A stretch of 64,000 bases of DNA from CAVTTH01 sp963737545 (GCA_963737545.1 CAVTTH010000003.1:1054001-1118000), one strand, 5' to 3'; positions 1-8,718 are shown, counted from the stretch's first letter. Made by a program: numbers and translations. Notes: generated from the sequence alone by a model not told the origin.

Positions 1-159
1 GCGGGGGGTTATACGCGCATCGCAGCACCTGAGCGAGTGAGTGTGCGGCGACACGATCAGTTCATTAAGGTCGACGCGAAGCGGCTGGCGCGAGGCAAGG
101 GCGACAGCTTCCGCGTGGACCCGGGCGACACGATCACGGTTGGAGAAAGCATCTTTTAG
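1..159 (+). CDS. C-terminus of SLBB-type polysaccharide export protein (partial)
   Basis: An open frame enters from the left edge and ends at TAG 157-159, giving the last 52 residues of a protein. The sequence starts AGGYTRIA, has a run of charged residues, then RVDPGDTITVGESIF at the end. This pattern of a short beta-rich repeat followed by 'V.PGDTI.V.ES.F' is typical of the last SLBB repeat of Wza/GumB-type outer-membrane polysaccharide export proteins. The next gene, 18 bases downstream, is a Wzc-type kinase, which is the usual partner of Wza. Family call is from motif and context; only a fragment is visible. Confidence 0.7.
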   Translation, partial: AGGYTRIAAPERVSVRRHDQFIKVDAKRLARGKGDSFRVDPGDTITVGESIF

Positions 160-177
160 CCTTCGCGATCTGTTTTT

Positions 178-2679
178 ATGACGAACCACTCTCCAACCTT
201 CGGTGCCCAAACGGCTGCGCCTAACCTCGCCAGTGCGAACGACGTCGGCCCTGGTGGACAGACTACCGAACACAAGGGCGGATTCGACTTCCGTCATTTC
301 TGGCATTCGCTACTGGAGCGGGCCTGGATTGTTGTGTTATGCGTTCTCGCCGGGCTTTTCGTCGCGATTGGCTACCTGGCTCGCACCCCGAAACTCTACC
401 AAGGGCACATTGTTCTTGAAGTTGATGTGCAGGAACCATCAATGGTCGCCGGCGAAGAAGTCACCGCGAATCGAATGCGTTCTGCCTTTCTGGCCAGTCA
501 GGATGCGATGCGCACCATCGAACAAAAACTGACCAATCGCAGTTTGATGGCCCGCGTGATTCGAGCGGAAGGATTGGCGGATGATGGCGGGCGCGCGTTG
601 CTCGGCGAAAGTGTCGGCGGGAAGACTGCTCCCAGCCCGTCCTCACCATCGAAGGGTGCGACAACGTCCGCCCTTGGTCCGGTTGTGCCCGTCTTCACTC
701 CGATCGAAGAGGGATTGGGCGGCGCGCTCTCGACGATGGTTAAACCGGTCATTCGCCGGGGCACGCGTCTCATCGATCTTTACGTGACCAATCGCGATCC
801 CGCGCTCGCTCAGAGTCTCTCTGAAGCCGTTGGTCGCGAATACATTCGGAATTCCGTCGAACACCGGGCCTCGTTCAGTCAGGACACGCTCCGTTATCTC
901 CTCGAGGAGGAAGAACGCCTGAAGGGAAATTTGCGGAAAAGCGAAGCCGCAGTCGCTGAATTCAAAGCGAAAACTCCCGACGCTCTCCAGCTCGGTGGCG
1001 GCGCGGCGGCAACTGGAAGTCAGGCGGGCGCCGGGAGCACTGGCAGCCGTGGCGGGCTGGTCGAAGACAAATTGCAGGAGCTAACCAGCAAATTGACCGC
1101 TGCGAAAGCAGACCGTCTTCGCCTCGAGGGCGAGCTTAAGCAAATCGAAAACCTCGGTGACGACGTCGATGCTCTTCTTGCGGTGCCAAGCATTGCCGCC
1201 GCCGCGCCGGTTAGCGATCGCCGTCGTGACGTCGCGCAATTGGAGAGCGGAGTTGCGGCGCTGGCGCAGCGTTACAAGGATAAACATCCCAAGATGATGG
1301 CTGCTCGGGCGGCCCTGGCCGAAGCGCAAGAAGCGTTGCGCCGTGCCGTTCGTATGGAACCCGCCGTCTTGCGCAACACTCTGGACCAGGCACGGCTGAC
1401 CGAGGCCAACCTGGAAAACAGCACGCGCGAGCAGGAGAAAGCGGCTTTGGCGTTGAATAAAGCGGCGATTCCTTATCAAGAACTCGCCCGCCAGGCGGAG
1501 ACTGACCGCGCGCTGTACGAAAGCGTGTTGCGGCAAATCAAAGAAACTAATCTCACCAAGGATGTGAAAACCAACGCGGTCAGCGTGGTTGAACACTCGC
1601 CGCTGCCGCATTTTCCCGTCAGCCCGCAGCCGTTCAAAGCACTTGTCCTGGGTCTTCTCGGCGGACTTGCCGTCGGGCTTGGATTTGTTTACGGAGCCGA
1701 TTCTCTGGACCGCTCGATCAAGACGGTTGATCAGGCCGAATCGATTTTGAAACTCCCGGTTTTGGCTGCGATTCCAGAGGCGAAAATAGGCGCTAAGCCT
1801 AACCAGAGTTCTCGCAAAGATGTGGCTGCCGGAGCCAGCTATCGGCTTGTGGCGGAAGCACCGGAAGGGCCGATCGCCGAGGCTTTCCGAAATCTCCGGG
1901 CGGCGCTTTCACTTCTCGGTCGTGAGACCGAACGCAAAATCTTTCTGTTCACCAGCGCCATGCCCACTGAGGGAAAAAGCTTCACCAGCGCCAACTACGC
2001 CCTCGCTCTCGCGCAACAAGGTCACAATGTCCTTCTCATTGACGGGGACCTGCGCCGTCCCAGTCTTCACAAGATCTTCCGCCACGCCGAAGATGACAAC
2101 CGGCCCGATGGCAATCGCAAGCAGGCGCCTGGCGTGGTCGATTGCCTCGTGGGCAACGTCGAGCTAAACGATGTCGTTCGTCCTGTCGCGACCAGTGAAG
2201 TTAACGTAATCCGTCGGGGAGGTTCCGACCGAACCCCACCGATCGCCCCCATGACCGGCCGGCTCTCAGTCCTGGAAGGGGGCCAACGCGCGCCCAATCC
2301 AGCCGAGCTTTTAAGCGGTCCGGCTTTCGCCGAGCTCGTCGCTGCCGCCATGCGAACGTTCGACAAGATCGTAATCGATAGTGCACCGCTTCTCGCCGTT
2401 AGCGACACCCTGTTGATGGTCCCTTATATCCAGACCATTTGCATAGTGGTGCGTGCGGCAAAAACACCGCGTAACGCAATCCACCGCGCGCTCTCGCTGG
2501 TGATTGGTGCGCGCGGCCGGCCAGCAGGCATCATTCTTAATCGCCTGCCCCATCGCCGCGGCGGGGGCCATTACTACGACTACGCTTACCACGGCTACGG
2601 GGCGGGCGAAGGGTCGTACGGCGGGGCGCGAACCGTGACCGAGAGCGGGCACTCGTTCGCGAGAAACGGCCGCCAATGA
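178..2679 (+). CDS. Wzc/GumC-type chain-length regulator with BY-kinase domain
   Basis: 833 residues. A cytoplasmic tail is followed by a transmembrane segment at about 50-68, a long periplasmic part with coiled coil at about 230-440, and a second membrane segment near 482-505. The C-terminal tyrosine kinase domain has a Walker A variant PTEGKSF (about 595-601), Walker A' LLIDGDLRRP (about 619-628) and Walker B IVIDSAPLL (about 731-739). The tail carries a tyrosine cluster (HYYDYAYHGYG, near 797-807), the expected autophosphorylation site. Proteins of this family control polymer length and export together with Wza. It is the fused proteobacterial form, with Wzz and kinase parts in one chain. 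ATG at 178 gives the full N-terminus. Confidence 0.93.
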   Translation: MTNHSPTFGAQTAAPNLASANDVGPGGQTTEHKGGFDFRHFWHSLLERAWIVVLCVLAGLFVAIGYLARTPKLYQGHIVLEVDVQEPSMVAGEEVTANRMRSAFLASQDAMRTIEQKLTNRSLMARVIRAEGLADDGGRALLGESVGGKTAPSPSSPSKGATTSALGPVVPVFTPIEEGLGGALSTMVKPVIRRGTRLIDLYVTNRDPALAQSLSEAVGREYIRNSVEHRASFSQDTLRYLLEEEERLKGNLRKSEAAVAEFKAKTPDALQLGGGAAATGSQAGAGSTGSRGGLVEDKLQELTSKLTAAKADRLRLEGELKQIENLGDDVDALLAVPSIAAAAPVSDRRRDVAQLESGVAALAQRYKDKHPKMMAARAALAEAQEALRRAVRMEPAVLRNTLDQARLTEANLENSTREQEKAALALNKAAIPYQELARQAETDRALYESVLRQIKETNLTKDVKTNAVSVVEHSPLPHFPVSPQPFKALVLGLLGGLAVGLGFVYGADSLDRSIKTVDQAESILKLPVLAAIPEAKIGAKPNQSSRKDVAAGASYRLVAEAPEGPIAEAFRNLRAALSLLGRETERKIFLFTSAMPTEGKSFTSANYALALAQQGHNVLLIDGDLRRPSLHKIFRHAEDDNRPDGNRKQAPGVVDCLVGNVELNDVVRPVATSEVNVIRRGGSDRTPPIAPMTGRLSVLEGGQRAPNPAELLSGPAFAELVAAAMRTFDKIVIDSAPLLAVSDTLLMVPYIQTICIVVRAAKTPRNAIHRALSLVIGARGRPAGIILNRLPHRRGGGHYYDYAYHGYGAGEGSYGGARTVTESGHSFARNGRQ

Positions 2680-2801
2680 AGTAAGAATGGGGCTGGATAT
2701 CCCTATTTAGTATGACTTTGTCTTGTCCAAAATTTACGAAAATGATGGTTGATCCCAGGGTTCGGATTTGATAGAGTCGTTGGCTCAAGATTCAACCCCC
2801 T

Positions 2802-3077
2802 ATGAAGAAACGTCCAAGCCTCATGAATCGGTCGAGCCGGATCTCCACGTCAGCCGGCGCCATACTCGCAACGGTTCTGGCGGTCGCCTTCTGGTTTGCG
2901 ACTAGTCCGGCCGGCTTGGCTACCCCCCGTCGCCTCCCTCTCATTTGTCAGCTTTGTCACAACCAAACCCAGACCCTGGAGCTGGAATGCGGCAGCCTGA
3001 TATATCAGCGACATATCGAGCACGGGGATACGATAGGGGAATGTCCCGCGAGCCAGGCCGAATCTGGCCTCCGGTGA
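2802..3077 (+). CDS. Small secreted protein with C-x2-CH ... HGDxxGxC motif
   Basis: 91 residues. Residues 14-40 form a long hydrophobic signal peptide or anchor, ending near GLA-TP. The mature part of about 50 residues has C49, C52-H53, C63, H71, H74-G75-D76 and C81, giving CQLCHN...RHIEHGDTIGEC. The 'CH-x(n)-T-x-V/L-x(n)-H-x2-HGD-x-x-G-x-C' arrangement recurs in short secreted domains of many bacteria; its function is not known to me. It sits alone between the BY-kinase and the ligase-like gene, so a role at the cell surface is only an inference from location. The start could also be the ATG at 2823. Confidence 0.6.
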   Translation: MKKRPSLMNRSSRISTSAGAILATVLAVAFWFATSPAGLATPRRLPLICQLCHNQTQTLELECGSLIYQRHIEHGDTIGECPASQAESGLR

Positions 3078-3118
3078 GGCCATAGCGTTTCTCGCGCTGC
3101 CTACCTGAAGCGAATCCT

Positions 3119-4903
3119 GTGACAAATCCGTGGGTTCGCCGCCTCGGAGTATTTTTTACCGTCCTGCTTCTGGCCGCGGGTCTGGTCCTCCCGCAAATCT
3201 CTCTCATTCGGGCGGGGCTCGTGCCTTTTTTTGTCTCTTATGGCCTTATCGCAATTGCCGCACTGATTGCCTTCTTCACCGTGCGATCGAATTCGAGAGG
3301 CGATCTTCTTTGTCTATATGCCAGCGCGCTCTTTCTTGGCTATATCGTCATCCGCGCTTTGACTTCTCCGGTGCCGTACTTCGCCCGACCTGATTTGTAT
3401 TCGGTCCTGGCGGCACTCGCGCTCTATGGGGTTACCGTAACGGCATTGAGTAGCTCAGCCCGACGAATTGCGCTGATCATCGCGCTGCTTGGGTTCGCCG
3501 TTCTTCACGTGCTCGTCAGTCTCGTCCAATTCGGGTTGGGTGAGAATTTTACCCTCATCCATTCACTGCAAAAAGTGGTGGGCATGCAGCGGGCAAGCGG
3601 ACTGTACCTGAATCCGGACCACCTCGCCGGGTTGCTGGAGGTTCTCGGAATTCTTGGCCTCAGTATCACCTGCTGGAGTCGCTGGCCGAACTGGGCCAGA
3701 GTGATTTTCGGTTATCTCACCGCCATGTGCTACATCGGCGTCGCCATGACAGGCAGTCGTGGAGGATATTTGAGCGCGGCCGCGAGTCTTATTGTTTTTG
3801 CTGTTCTCGGTCTCATTCTCCTTTGGTCGGCCGGCGCCACATTTTTGCTGAAGTTCGGGCTGGGCGGTCTGGTTGCCATTGCGGTGGCCTTCATTGCCGC
3901 CGGATCTTTGATCAAGGGGAATCCGCAGGTTAGCGGGCATGTTGGGGACATCGCTGCGACCGATCACGGGCGTCTCGCTCTCTGGCGCGCGTCGATCGAA
4001 CAATGGAAATTGCAACCCCTCACCGGCACCGGAAGCGGCACATACCGTTTCTATGGCCGTCAATTCCGGGCCGAGCGGATGCAGGACGATCCAGTCTATG
4101 TCCACAACGATTACCTTCAACTCCTGTGCGAGTACGGGCTGATCGGGCTCGCCGGATTTCTCCTCTTCCTCTTTGCTCATTTGCGTCATGGGTGGCGAAC
4201 CTTTGTTCGTTTGGGGCCGAAGCGCATCGATGCCGGCAGTTCGCTCCTGAGCGATCGGCTCGCGCTCAATGTCGGAGCCCTCTGCGCAATCGCCGCGTAT
4301 CTTGTCCATTCCGTGTTCGACTTCAATTTGCACATTCCCGCGAATGCCCTCCTTCTCGCGTTCGTGTTCGGGATCGTGGCCAATCCGGGTCTGGATACGA
4401 AGTCTGACGTCGCGCCCTCGCGCTCGAACACGGTTTCCGGGCTCGTCACCGTAGCGCTGGCTGTCATTCTGTTGGTTCAGGTCCCTCGCCTCTTACCCGG
4501 AGAACACTATGCTGCACGCGCGGCCGCGGCGCTCGAAAGCGCGGATCCAATCGCGGCCATTTCCTTTGCCAGGCAAGCGCTCCGATACGAACGGCAGAAC
4601 CCGGTTGTTTTCTTCTGGCTTGGCCGAGGCCTGGTTGCGCGTGGCGATGAAAAGGGACAGGCCGAAGCGCGCACGGCTTCGTACGAAGAAGCGCTGGCCG
4701 CTTTCGGCGAAGGTTACCGTCTCGCTCCGCTCGACGAAACCTATCCCTTGAATCTGGCCTGGACGTACGACAGCCTGGGTCGCTTTGCCGAGGCCGAATG
4801 GATGTATGGCATCGCCCGTTCACTTGACCCTCGCTCGAGAGCCGTGGCGCATCTCTACCAAGCCCACCTTCGGTTATGGGAGGACAACGTTGAAGAAAAG
4901 TAG
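3119..4903 (+). CDS. O-antigen ligase/polymerase-like membrane protein with C-terminal TPR region
   Basis: 594 residues from a GTG start. About 11-12 hydrophobic helices fill residues 10-450, with a large periplasmic loop holding 'GTGSGTYRFYGRQF' and 'VHNDYLQLLCEYGLIGL', the signature of the Wzy_C/O-antigen ligase (WaaL/PilO-like) superfamily. The last 130 residues are soluble and helical with TPR-like pairs (AISFARQALRYE, LAFGEGYRLAPLDETYPLNLAW). Such proteins polymerise or ligate lipid-linked glycans on the periplasmic side. The last codons, GAA GAA AAG TAG, lie inside the terminal repeat of the array element at 4892-5066, so that element supplies the stop codon. Confidence 0.85.
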   Translation: MTNPWVRRLGVFFTVLLLAAGLVLPQISLIRAGLVPFFVSYGLIAIAALIAFFTVRSNSRGDLLCLYASALFLGYIVIRALTSPVPYFARPDLYSVLAALALYGVTVTALSSSARRIALIIALLGFAVLHVLVSLVQFGLGENFTLIHSLQKVVGMQRASGLYLNPDHLAGLLEVLGILGLSITCWSRWPNWARVIFGYLTAMCYIGVAMTGSRGGYLSAAASLIVFAVLGLILLWSAGATFLLKFGLGGLVAIAVAFIAAGSLIKGNPQVSGHVGDIAATDHGRLALWRASIEQWKLQPLTGTGSGTYRFYGRQFRAERMQDDPVYVHNDYLQLLCEYGLIGLAGFLLFLFAHLRHGWRTFVRLGPKRIDAGSSLLSDRLALNVGALCAIAAYLVHSVFDFNLHIPANALLLAFVFGIVANPGLDTKSDVAPSRSNTVSGLVTVALAVILLVQVPRLLPGEHYAARAAAALESADPIAAISFARQALRYERQNPVVFFWLGRGLVARGDEKGQAEARTASYEEALAAFGEGYRLAPLDETYPLNLAWTYDSLGRFAEAEWMYGIARSLDPRSRAVAHLYQAHLRLWEDNVEEK

Positions 4904-5066
4904 GAATTAGGAATGCGAAAGTAGAAAAAGCGCGAGCGTTCTCGTCGCTCTGAATTTCCAATTTTCACTTCTGACCTCTGACTTCTGACCTCTGACTTCT
5001 GACTTCTGACTTCTGACTTCTGACTTCTGACTTCTGACTTCTGTCTTCTAATTTCTACTTTTCTTC
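4892..5066. mobile_element. 175-bp MITE-like element: 19-bp terminal inverted repeats around a TTCTGAC heptamer array
   Basis: The left end GAAGAAAAGTAGGAATTAG (4892-4910) and the right end CTAATTTCTACTTTTCTTC (5048-5066) are inverted copies differing at one base. Between them, from about 4966 to 5047, is a tandem heptamer array of the ACTTCTG type, roughly eleven units and nearly perfect in the middle. It lies in the convergent space between the ligase-like gene and the WcaJ-like gene. A third copy of the same end sequence is at 7516-7534, again followed by a heptamer array. There is no transposase, so any mobility would need help in trans. TIRs and array are seen directly; mobility is inferred. 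Confidence 0.6.
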
Positions 5067-5068
5067 CA

Positions 5069-6592
5069 TCACTGTCCCTTAACGAACAACATCACGTGCA
5101 CCGTCTTCATCGCGATCATCGCGTCCAGCTTGAGCGAGTAGTGGCGAATGTAATAGAGATCGTATTTTAATTTCTCGATCGCGTCTGCGTCACTCTCCCC
5201 GTAGGGATAATTGACCTGGGCCCATCCGGTCACTCCCGGCTTTACCAGATGCCGGAAATGATAGAACGGAATCTTCCTTTCGTAACGTTCCGCACACTTG
5301 ATCCATTCCGCGCGCGGTCCAATCAAGCTCATTTCGCCGGTCAGGACATTCCAGAGTTGCGGCAGCTCATCGAGGCGCAGTTTCCGGAGCACTCGGCCGA
5401 GGCCCGTAATCCGCGGATCGCCTTTGCGCGTATAAATATCGTCGACCCCATCCTCCGAACACGGCGTCATGGTGCGAAACTTGTGCATCGTGAAAGGGCG
5501 GCCCTCACGGCCAACCCGCGATTGCGAGAAGAGGATCGGTCGCCCGTCCGCCATCCAGATCGCGAGCGAGATCAGCGCGAGTAAAGGCGCGAAAACAACC
5601 AGCGCCACCGCGGCCGCGACCATATCGAAAAGCCGTTTCATGTAATGATACGGCGACATCCGCGCCAGCTGGAAACCGGTTTGCAGCGGCCACACCGGGT
5701 CGATCGCATCCAGCGGAACGTAGCGCCAATGCGTTTCGTAAAACGACTCCAGCGTATACACGCGGGTCTGCTGGAATTGCGTTCGCACCAGGCGTTCGAG
5801 CAACTCCAGATTCAGCCTTTGCAAGCCCTCCGCCAGGATGATCCCGCTGTATTGATGACCCAGGTTTTCCAATTTCTCCGCCAGGTTTCCTTCCACGATC
5901 GGCGAACCTTCGCCGGCAAGCTGCCGCCCCACACCTTCGTCGGTTAGCGCAACAAAGTGCAGTTGCTGCCGGTTCGGCGAGTCGCGATAGGCTTCATAGA
6001 AACGCGCCGCCGCCGGCCCGCTGCCGACGACCAGAAACGCACGGGTCGCAATCGTCGCCGCCACGTAATTTTGAATCCAACGGCGGTAAAAGAGCGAGGT
6101 GGGCAGAAAAGCCGCGAAGCTGAGCAGGAGCACGCTCCGGCTCGGCTTCATCGTTTGATCGAAGGTCGCTACCGAATAAATCAGGAGCGCACCCAGCGCC
6201 GCCGCCGTCGCAATCGCCAGAATATGTTCGGCGGTGTAGGAGAGGCTGCGCTTTTCGACGTTGCGATCGTATCCGCCGATGATGTAGAGAGCCTGGACGA
6301 TGATCCCCAGTTGAATCATCTCGAGGGCAAAGAATTGAAACGGCGTCGCGGTGGTGGCAAAACCCTCACGTCGCAGAAAACTGGTCGTCTGATAGATGGC
6401 GACCCAGACCACGATATCGAGGAAAAGATAGAGCAGAGCGACCGACCACTCCGAAGCCCGCGACAACCGGACGAAACGAACCGGCGCCGCCGCCGGCGCG
6501 TCGCTATTCAATTCCGCCGGACGCTCCGCTTCGCCATCTTTCGGCGAGAGAGCTTCAGCTGACGAATCATACGTCTGATCAATCGTAGCCAT
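5069..6592 (-). CDS. Polyprenyl-phosphate hexose-1-phosphate transferase (WcaJ/WbaP-like)
   Basis: 507 residues. About five N-terminal membrane helices, a CoA-binding-like Rossmann part in the middle, a further membrane segment near residue 325, then the catalytic sugar transferase domain: SRVGREGRPF, HKFRTM, KLRLDELPQLWNVL, GEMSLIGPRAEW and PGVTGWAQVNYPYG. These are hallmark motifs of enzymes that load the first sugar phosphate on undecaprenyl phosphate and so start repeat-unit synthesis. Length matches the full WcaJ/EpsE-type family. It is the last gene of the long minus-strand series and ends three bases from the array element. Sugar specificity (glucose or galactose) cannot be told. Confidence 0.92.
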   Translation of the reverse strand: MATIDQTYDSSAEALSPKDGEAERPAELNSDAPAAAPVRFVRLSRASEWSVALLYLFLDIVVWVAIYQTTSFLRREGFATTATPFQFFALEMIQLGIIVQALYIIGGYDRNVEKRSLSYTAEHILAIATAAALGALLIYSVATFDQTMKPSRSVLLLSFAAFLPTSLFYRRWIQNYVAATIATRAFLVVGSGPAAARFYEAYRDSPNRQQLHFVALTDEGVGRQLAGEGSPIVEGNLAEKLENLGHQYSGIILAEGLQRLNLELLERLVRTQFQQTRVYTLESFYETHWRYVPLDAIDPVWPLQTGFQLARMSPYHYMKRLFDMVAAAVALVVFAPLLALISLAIWMADGRPILFSQSRVGREGRPFTMHKFRTMTPCSEDGVDDIYTRKGDPRITGLGRVLRKLRLDELPQLWNVLTGEMSLIGPRAEWIKCAERYERKIPFYHFRHLVKPGVTGWAQVNYPYGESDADAIEKLKYDLYYIRHYSLKLDAMIAMKTVHVMLFVKGQ

Positions 6593-6626
6593 TAGACTAG
6601 TTGGAATTATACGACTAACGAGGAAA

Positions 6627-7514
6627 TTAGGGAACTGTTTTCGTAGCCTCTTCAGCCCGGGTGTATTCGGTAAGATTCGCCATTTCGTATGCCTTCGCCA
6701 TGCTCAGAAGCTCGTAGCAGGCCAACAACCGGCACAATATCCAGCCCCGGTAACCATCGAGAAACCCGCCGCAGACGACGTAATGATAAAAGAACCGAAG
6801 TGTTGGCCGAAATGGCGCGTTCAGGGTCACCCGCTTCAGCCAGCGTTTGCGTTCCATCGGCGATCCGAACACACGTCCCGCCAGCGTCTCATCGTTAGTC
6901 TCCTTGTTCATTTGCTCGCGCACCGCCGCCTCCCACGAGGAATAACGATTATGCTTCTCCACAAAAGTTGCGATGTCGGGAAACGCGTAATGGTCCATCG
7001 GCGGATCCAGATATTCCGCGCGCCCGTCGAGCAACAGATGTTCATGCACTTCATTGTCGCCGGAGCTTGAGTTCCCTCCGGTCACGAATTTTTCATATCG
7101 GCCCTTTCGATGCCGGAACAAACGCAGATTCCAGCTCGGGAAATATCCGCAATGCCATATCCATCCGTCGAGAAACCAGAACCGCCGATTCAGGTAATAT
7201 CCATCGACATCCTCTCGCCCAATCGCCGAGCGGATTTCGCGCTCCAGTTCCAGCGTGATCCGCTCGTCCGCGTCGATGATCAGCACCCACTCGTTGCGCC
7301 ATGGAATATTCTCCAGCGCCCAGTTTTTCTTGCGCGGGAATTGCCCATTCCAGGCGAACTGCACGACGCGTGCGCCCGCTTCCTCGGCGACTGCCGCCGT
7401 CTCATCTGTGCTCGCCGAATCCACCACCACGATTTCGTTGGCAAAGCGGACCGATCGCAGGCACGCGCGCAAATTCGTCGCGTCATTCTTAACCGGGATC
7501 AGGACGGACAACAT
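6627..7514 (-). CDS. Family 2 glycosyltransferase (WaaE/KdtX-like)
   Basis: 295 residues with a GT-A fold start MLSVLIPVKND, the nucleotide-binding VVVDSASTDET and the metal motif IIDADERI. The 'FPRKKNWAL' and 'LNRRFWFLDGWIWHCGY' segments and the C-terminal membrane-associated stretch are typical of the LPS core GT2 subfamily (WaaE/KdtX, beta-1,4-glucosyltransferase type). ATG at 7514 sits directly beside the end repeat 7516-7534 and a heptamer array (7534-7668), so its 5' leader is made of repeat DNA. Array length could thus alter expression; that is inference. The acceptor sugar is unknown. Confidence 0.85.
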   Translation of the reverse strand: MLSVLIPVKNDATNLRACLRSVRFANEIVVVDSASTDETAAVAEEAGARVVQFAWNGQFPRKKNWALENIPWRNEWVLIIDADERITLELEREIRSAIGREDVDGYYLNRRFWFLDGWIWHCGYFPSWNLRLFRHRKGRYEKFVTGGNSSSGDNEVHEHLLLDGRAEYLDPPMDHYAFPDIATFVEKHNRYSSWEAAVREQMNKETNDETLAGRVFGSPMERKRWLKRVTLNAPFRPTLRFFYHYVVCGGFLDGYRGWILCRLLACYELLSMAKAYEMANLTEYTRAEEATKTVP

Positions 7515-7515
7515 G

Positions 7516-7534
7516 GAAGAAAAGTAGAAAATAG
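7516..7534 (+). repeat. Third copy of the 19-bp array-element end
   Basis: GAAGAAAAGTAGAAAATAG matches the ends of the 4892-5066 element (reverse complement of 5048-5066) with one or two differences, and the match continues into the first heptamers (AAGACAGAAG). It is directly upstream of the GT2 start codon at 7514. No clear partner end is seen on the far side of the four-helix-bundle gene. Confidence 0.6.
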
Positions 7535-7668
7535 AAGACAGAAGGCAGAAGGCAGAAGACAGAAGACAGAAGGTCAGAAGACAGAAGTCAGAAGACAGAA
7601 GTCAGAAGACAGAGGTCAGAAGACAGAGGTCAGAAGACAGAGGTCAGAAGACAGAAGTCAGAGATCAG
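7534..7668 (+). repeat. Heptamer tandem array B (AGAAGAC / AGAAGTC / AGAGGTC units)
   Basis: About 19 imperfect 7-bp units, purine-rich on the plus strand. It lies between the GT2 gene (start 7514) and the four-helix-bundle gene (stop about 7658), whose TGA stop is supplied by the array itself. Units vary mainly at two positions (A/G and C/G). Orientation is opposite to the arrays found inside the minus-strand genes. Confidence 0.9.
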
Positions 7669-8059
7669 CAATTAGGAACGATTCAGCCTTTCTAATCATC
7701 CCGCCGAGCATCCGACCGACCTCCGCGCAACGGGAAGTGATCTCACGATGCTTCTCGGTTGAGAGATATCCACAGCTTTCTGCGAAATCGAGAGATGAAT
7801 CCGTCTCGTTATTCTCTCCATCGCAATCCGTTAGTTTGCTCACAAAGTGTGCTTCATATCTCCGTTTCGCCCACGCCTCGCGGAGGTTCAAACAGACCGA
7901 TCGCGATGAGCGGCGAATCTGACTCGTTAACGCATACTTCTCCTCTGGCGGAAAATCTTTGGTCAATTCGAATATCTCCATCGCAAGGTTGTATGCGGAT
8001 TTGTAAGCCGTCAGGTCCTTGGCCGATTCGATCGGTTTGCCTTTTGTCTCGTCATTCAT
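7658..8059 (-). CDS. Four-helix-bundle protein, S23/intervening-sequence type (TIGR02436-like)
   Basis: 133 residues, all-helical. Motifs fit the S23 family: LTAYKSAYNLAMEIFELTKDFP in helix 1 region, EEKYALTSQIRRSSRSVCLNLREAW, KRRYEAHFVSKL, and a final helix VGRMLGGMIRKAESF. This family was first known from intervening sequences in 23S rRNA genes and is related to the Avd accessory protein of diversity-generating retroelements; it forms pentameric barrels that bind nucleic acid. The gene is flanked by inverted heptamer arrays (7534-7668 and 8070-8179) and lies between two glycosyltransferase genes. Function here is unknown; context suggests a role tied to the repeats. Confidence 0.85.
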   Translation of the reverse strand: MNDETKGKPIESAKDLTAYKSAYNLAMEIFELTKDFPPEEKYALTSQIRRSSRSVCLNLREAWAKRRYEAHFVSKLTDCDGENNETDSSLDFAESCGYLSTEKHREITSRCAEVGRMLGGMIRKAESFLIADL

Positions 8060-8069
8060 TCTCTCTCCT

Positions 8070-8179
8070 TTTCTGATTTCTGATTTCTGATTTCTGTCCT
8101 CTGTCCTCTGTCCTCTGTCCTCTGTCCTCTGCCCTCTGCCCTCTGCCTCTGCCCTCCGCCTTCTGCCCTCCGCCCTCTA
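8070..8179 (-). repeat. Heptamer tandem array C (TTCTGAT, TCCTCTG, CCCTCTG units)
   Basis: About 15 imperfect 7-bp units, pyrimidine-rich on the plus strand, starting 10 bases upstream of the four-helix-bundle start codon and running to the stop region of the next glycosyltransferase gene. It is in inverted orientation to array B, so B and C together bracket the four-helix-bundle gene and could pair into a long imperfect stem. Confidence 0.9.
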
Positions 8180-8663
8180 TCCCCGCCGGACGTAGTCCGG
8201 CTCGTCCCCTCCTCCGAGCACCCATTCGTAGACGGCGCGCATTTGTTCGCCGATGCGCGGCCAGGAAAATTTCTCGGCCACGAGCGCACGGCCGCGCGCG
8301 CCCATCGTCACCCGTTCGTCTTCGCTCATCTCCATCAACTCGTTCAGACCGGTGGCGATCGTTTCAGGCGTCGTGCCGATTTGCAGCGCGGCGCCGGCCG
8401 CGAATCCTTCCGGCAGATTGCATTCCGGTGTCATCAAGACCGGTTTGCCGTAGGCCCAGGCTTCCAGCACCACCATCGGCAGCCCTTCGCTCAGCGACGG
8501 GAGCACGAACGCATCGGCCTGCCGATATGCTGCTTCTTTGTCCGCCCCAAATTTCGGCCCAACGAAAGAAACAGAATCTGATATTTCTAATTCCTCCTTT
8601 ATCCTTTTCTAATTCTCTTTCGTGTCCCCCCTGATCCCACCCCGCGATCGCGAGCACCCACTC

Positions 8664-8718
8664 TTCCGTCTTTCTACTTCCGCCTTCTGTCCTCTGCCTT
8701 CTGCCTTCTGCCCTCTGA
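8664..8718 (-). repeat. Heptamer array D inside a glycosyltransferase gene
   Basis: About seven units of the TTCTGCC/TCCTCTG type on the plus strand. On the coding (minus) strand it is stop-free and adds a charged stretch (QRAEGRRQRTEGG) between AWAG and WVLAIAG, where related GT4 proteins have a short loop. Confidence 0.8.

Noticed and set aside
4966..5047. The regular short repeats as a CRISPR array
   Set aside because: Units are 7 bases in direct tandem without unique spacers, and no cas genes are near.
7110..7922. Plus-strand frame of 270 codons with RRQKSED-type repeats
   Set aside because: It runs antisense through the GT2 gene and straight through the array, which is stop-free on that strand; no family sequence.
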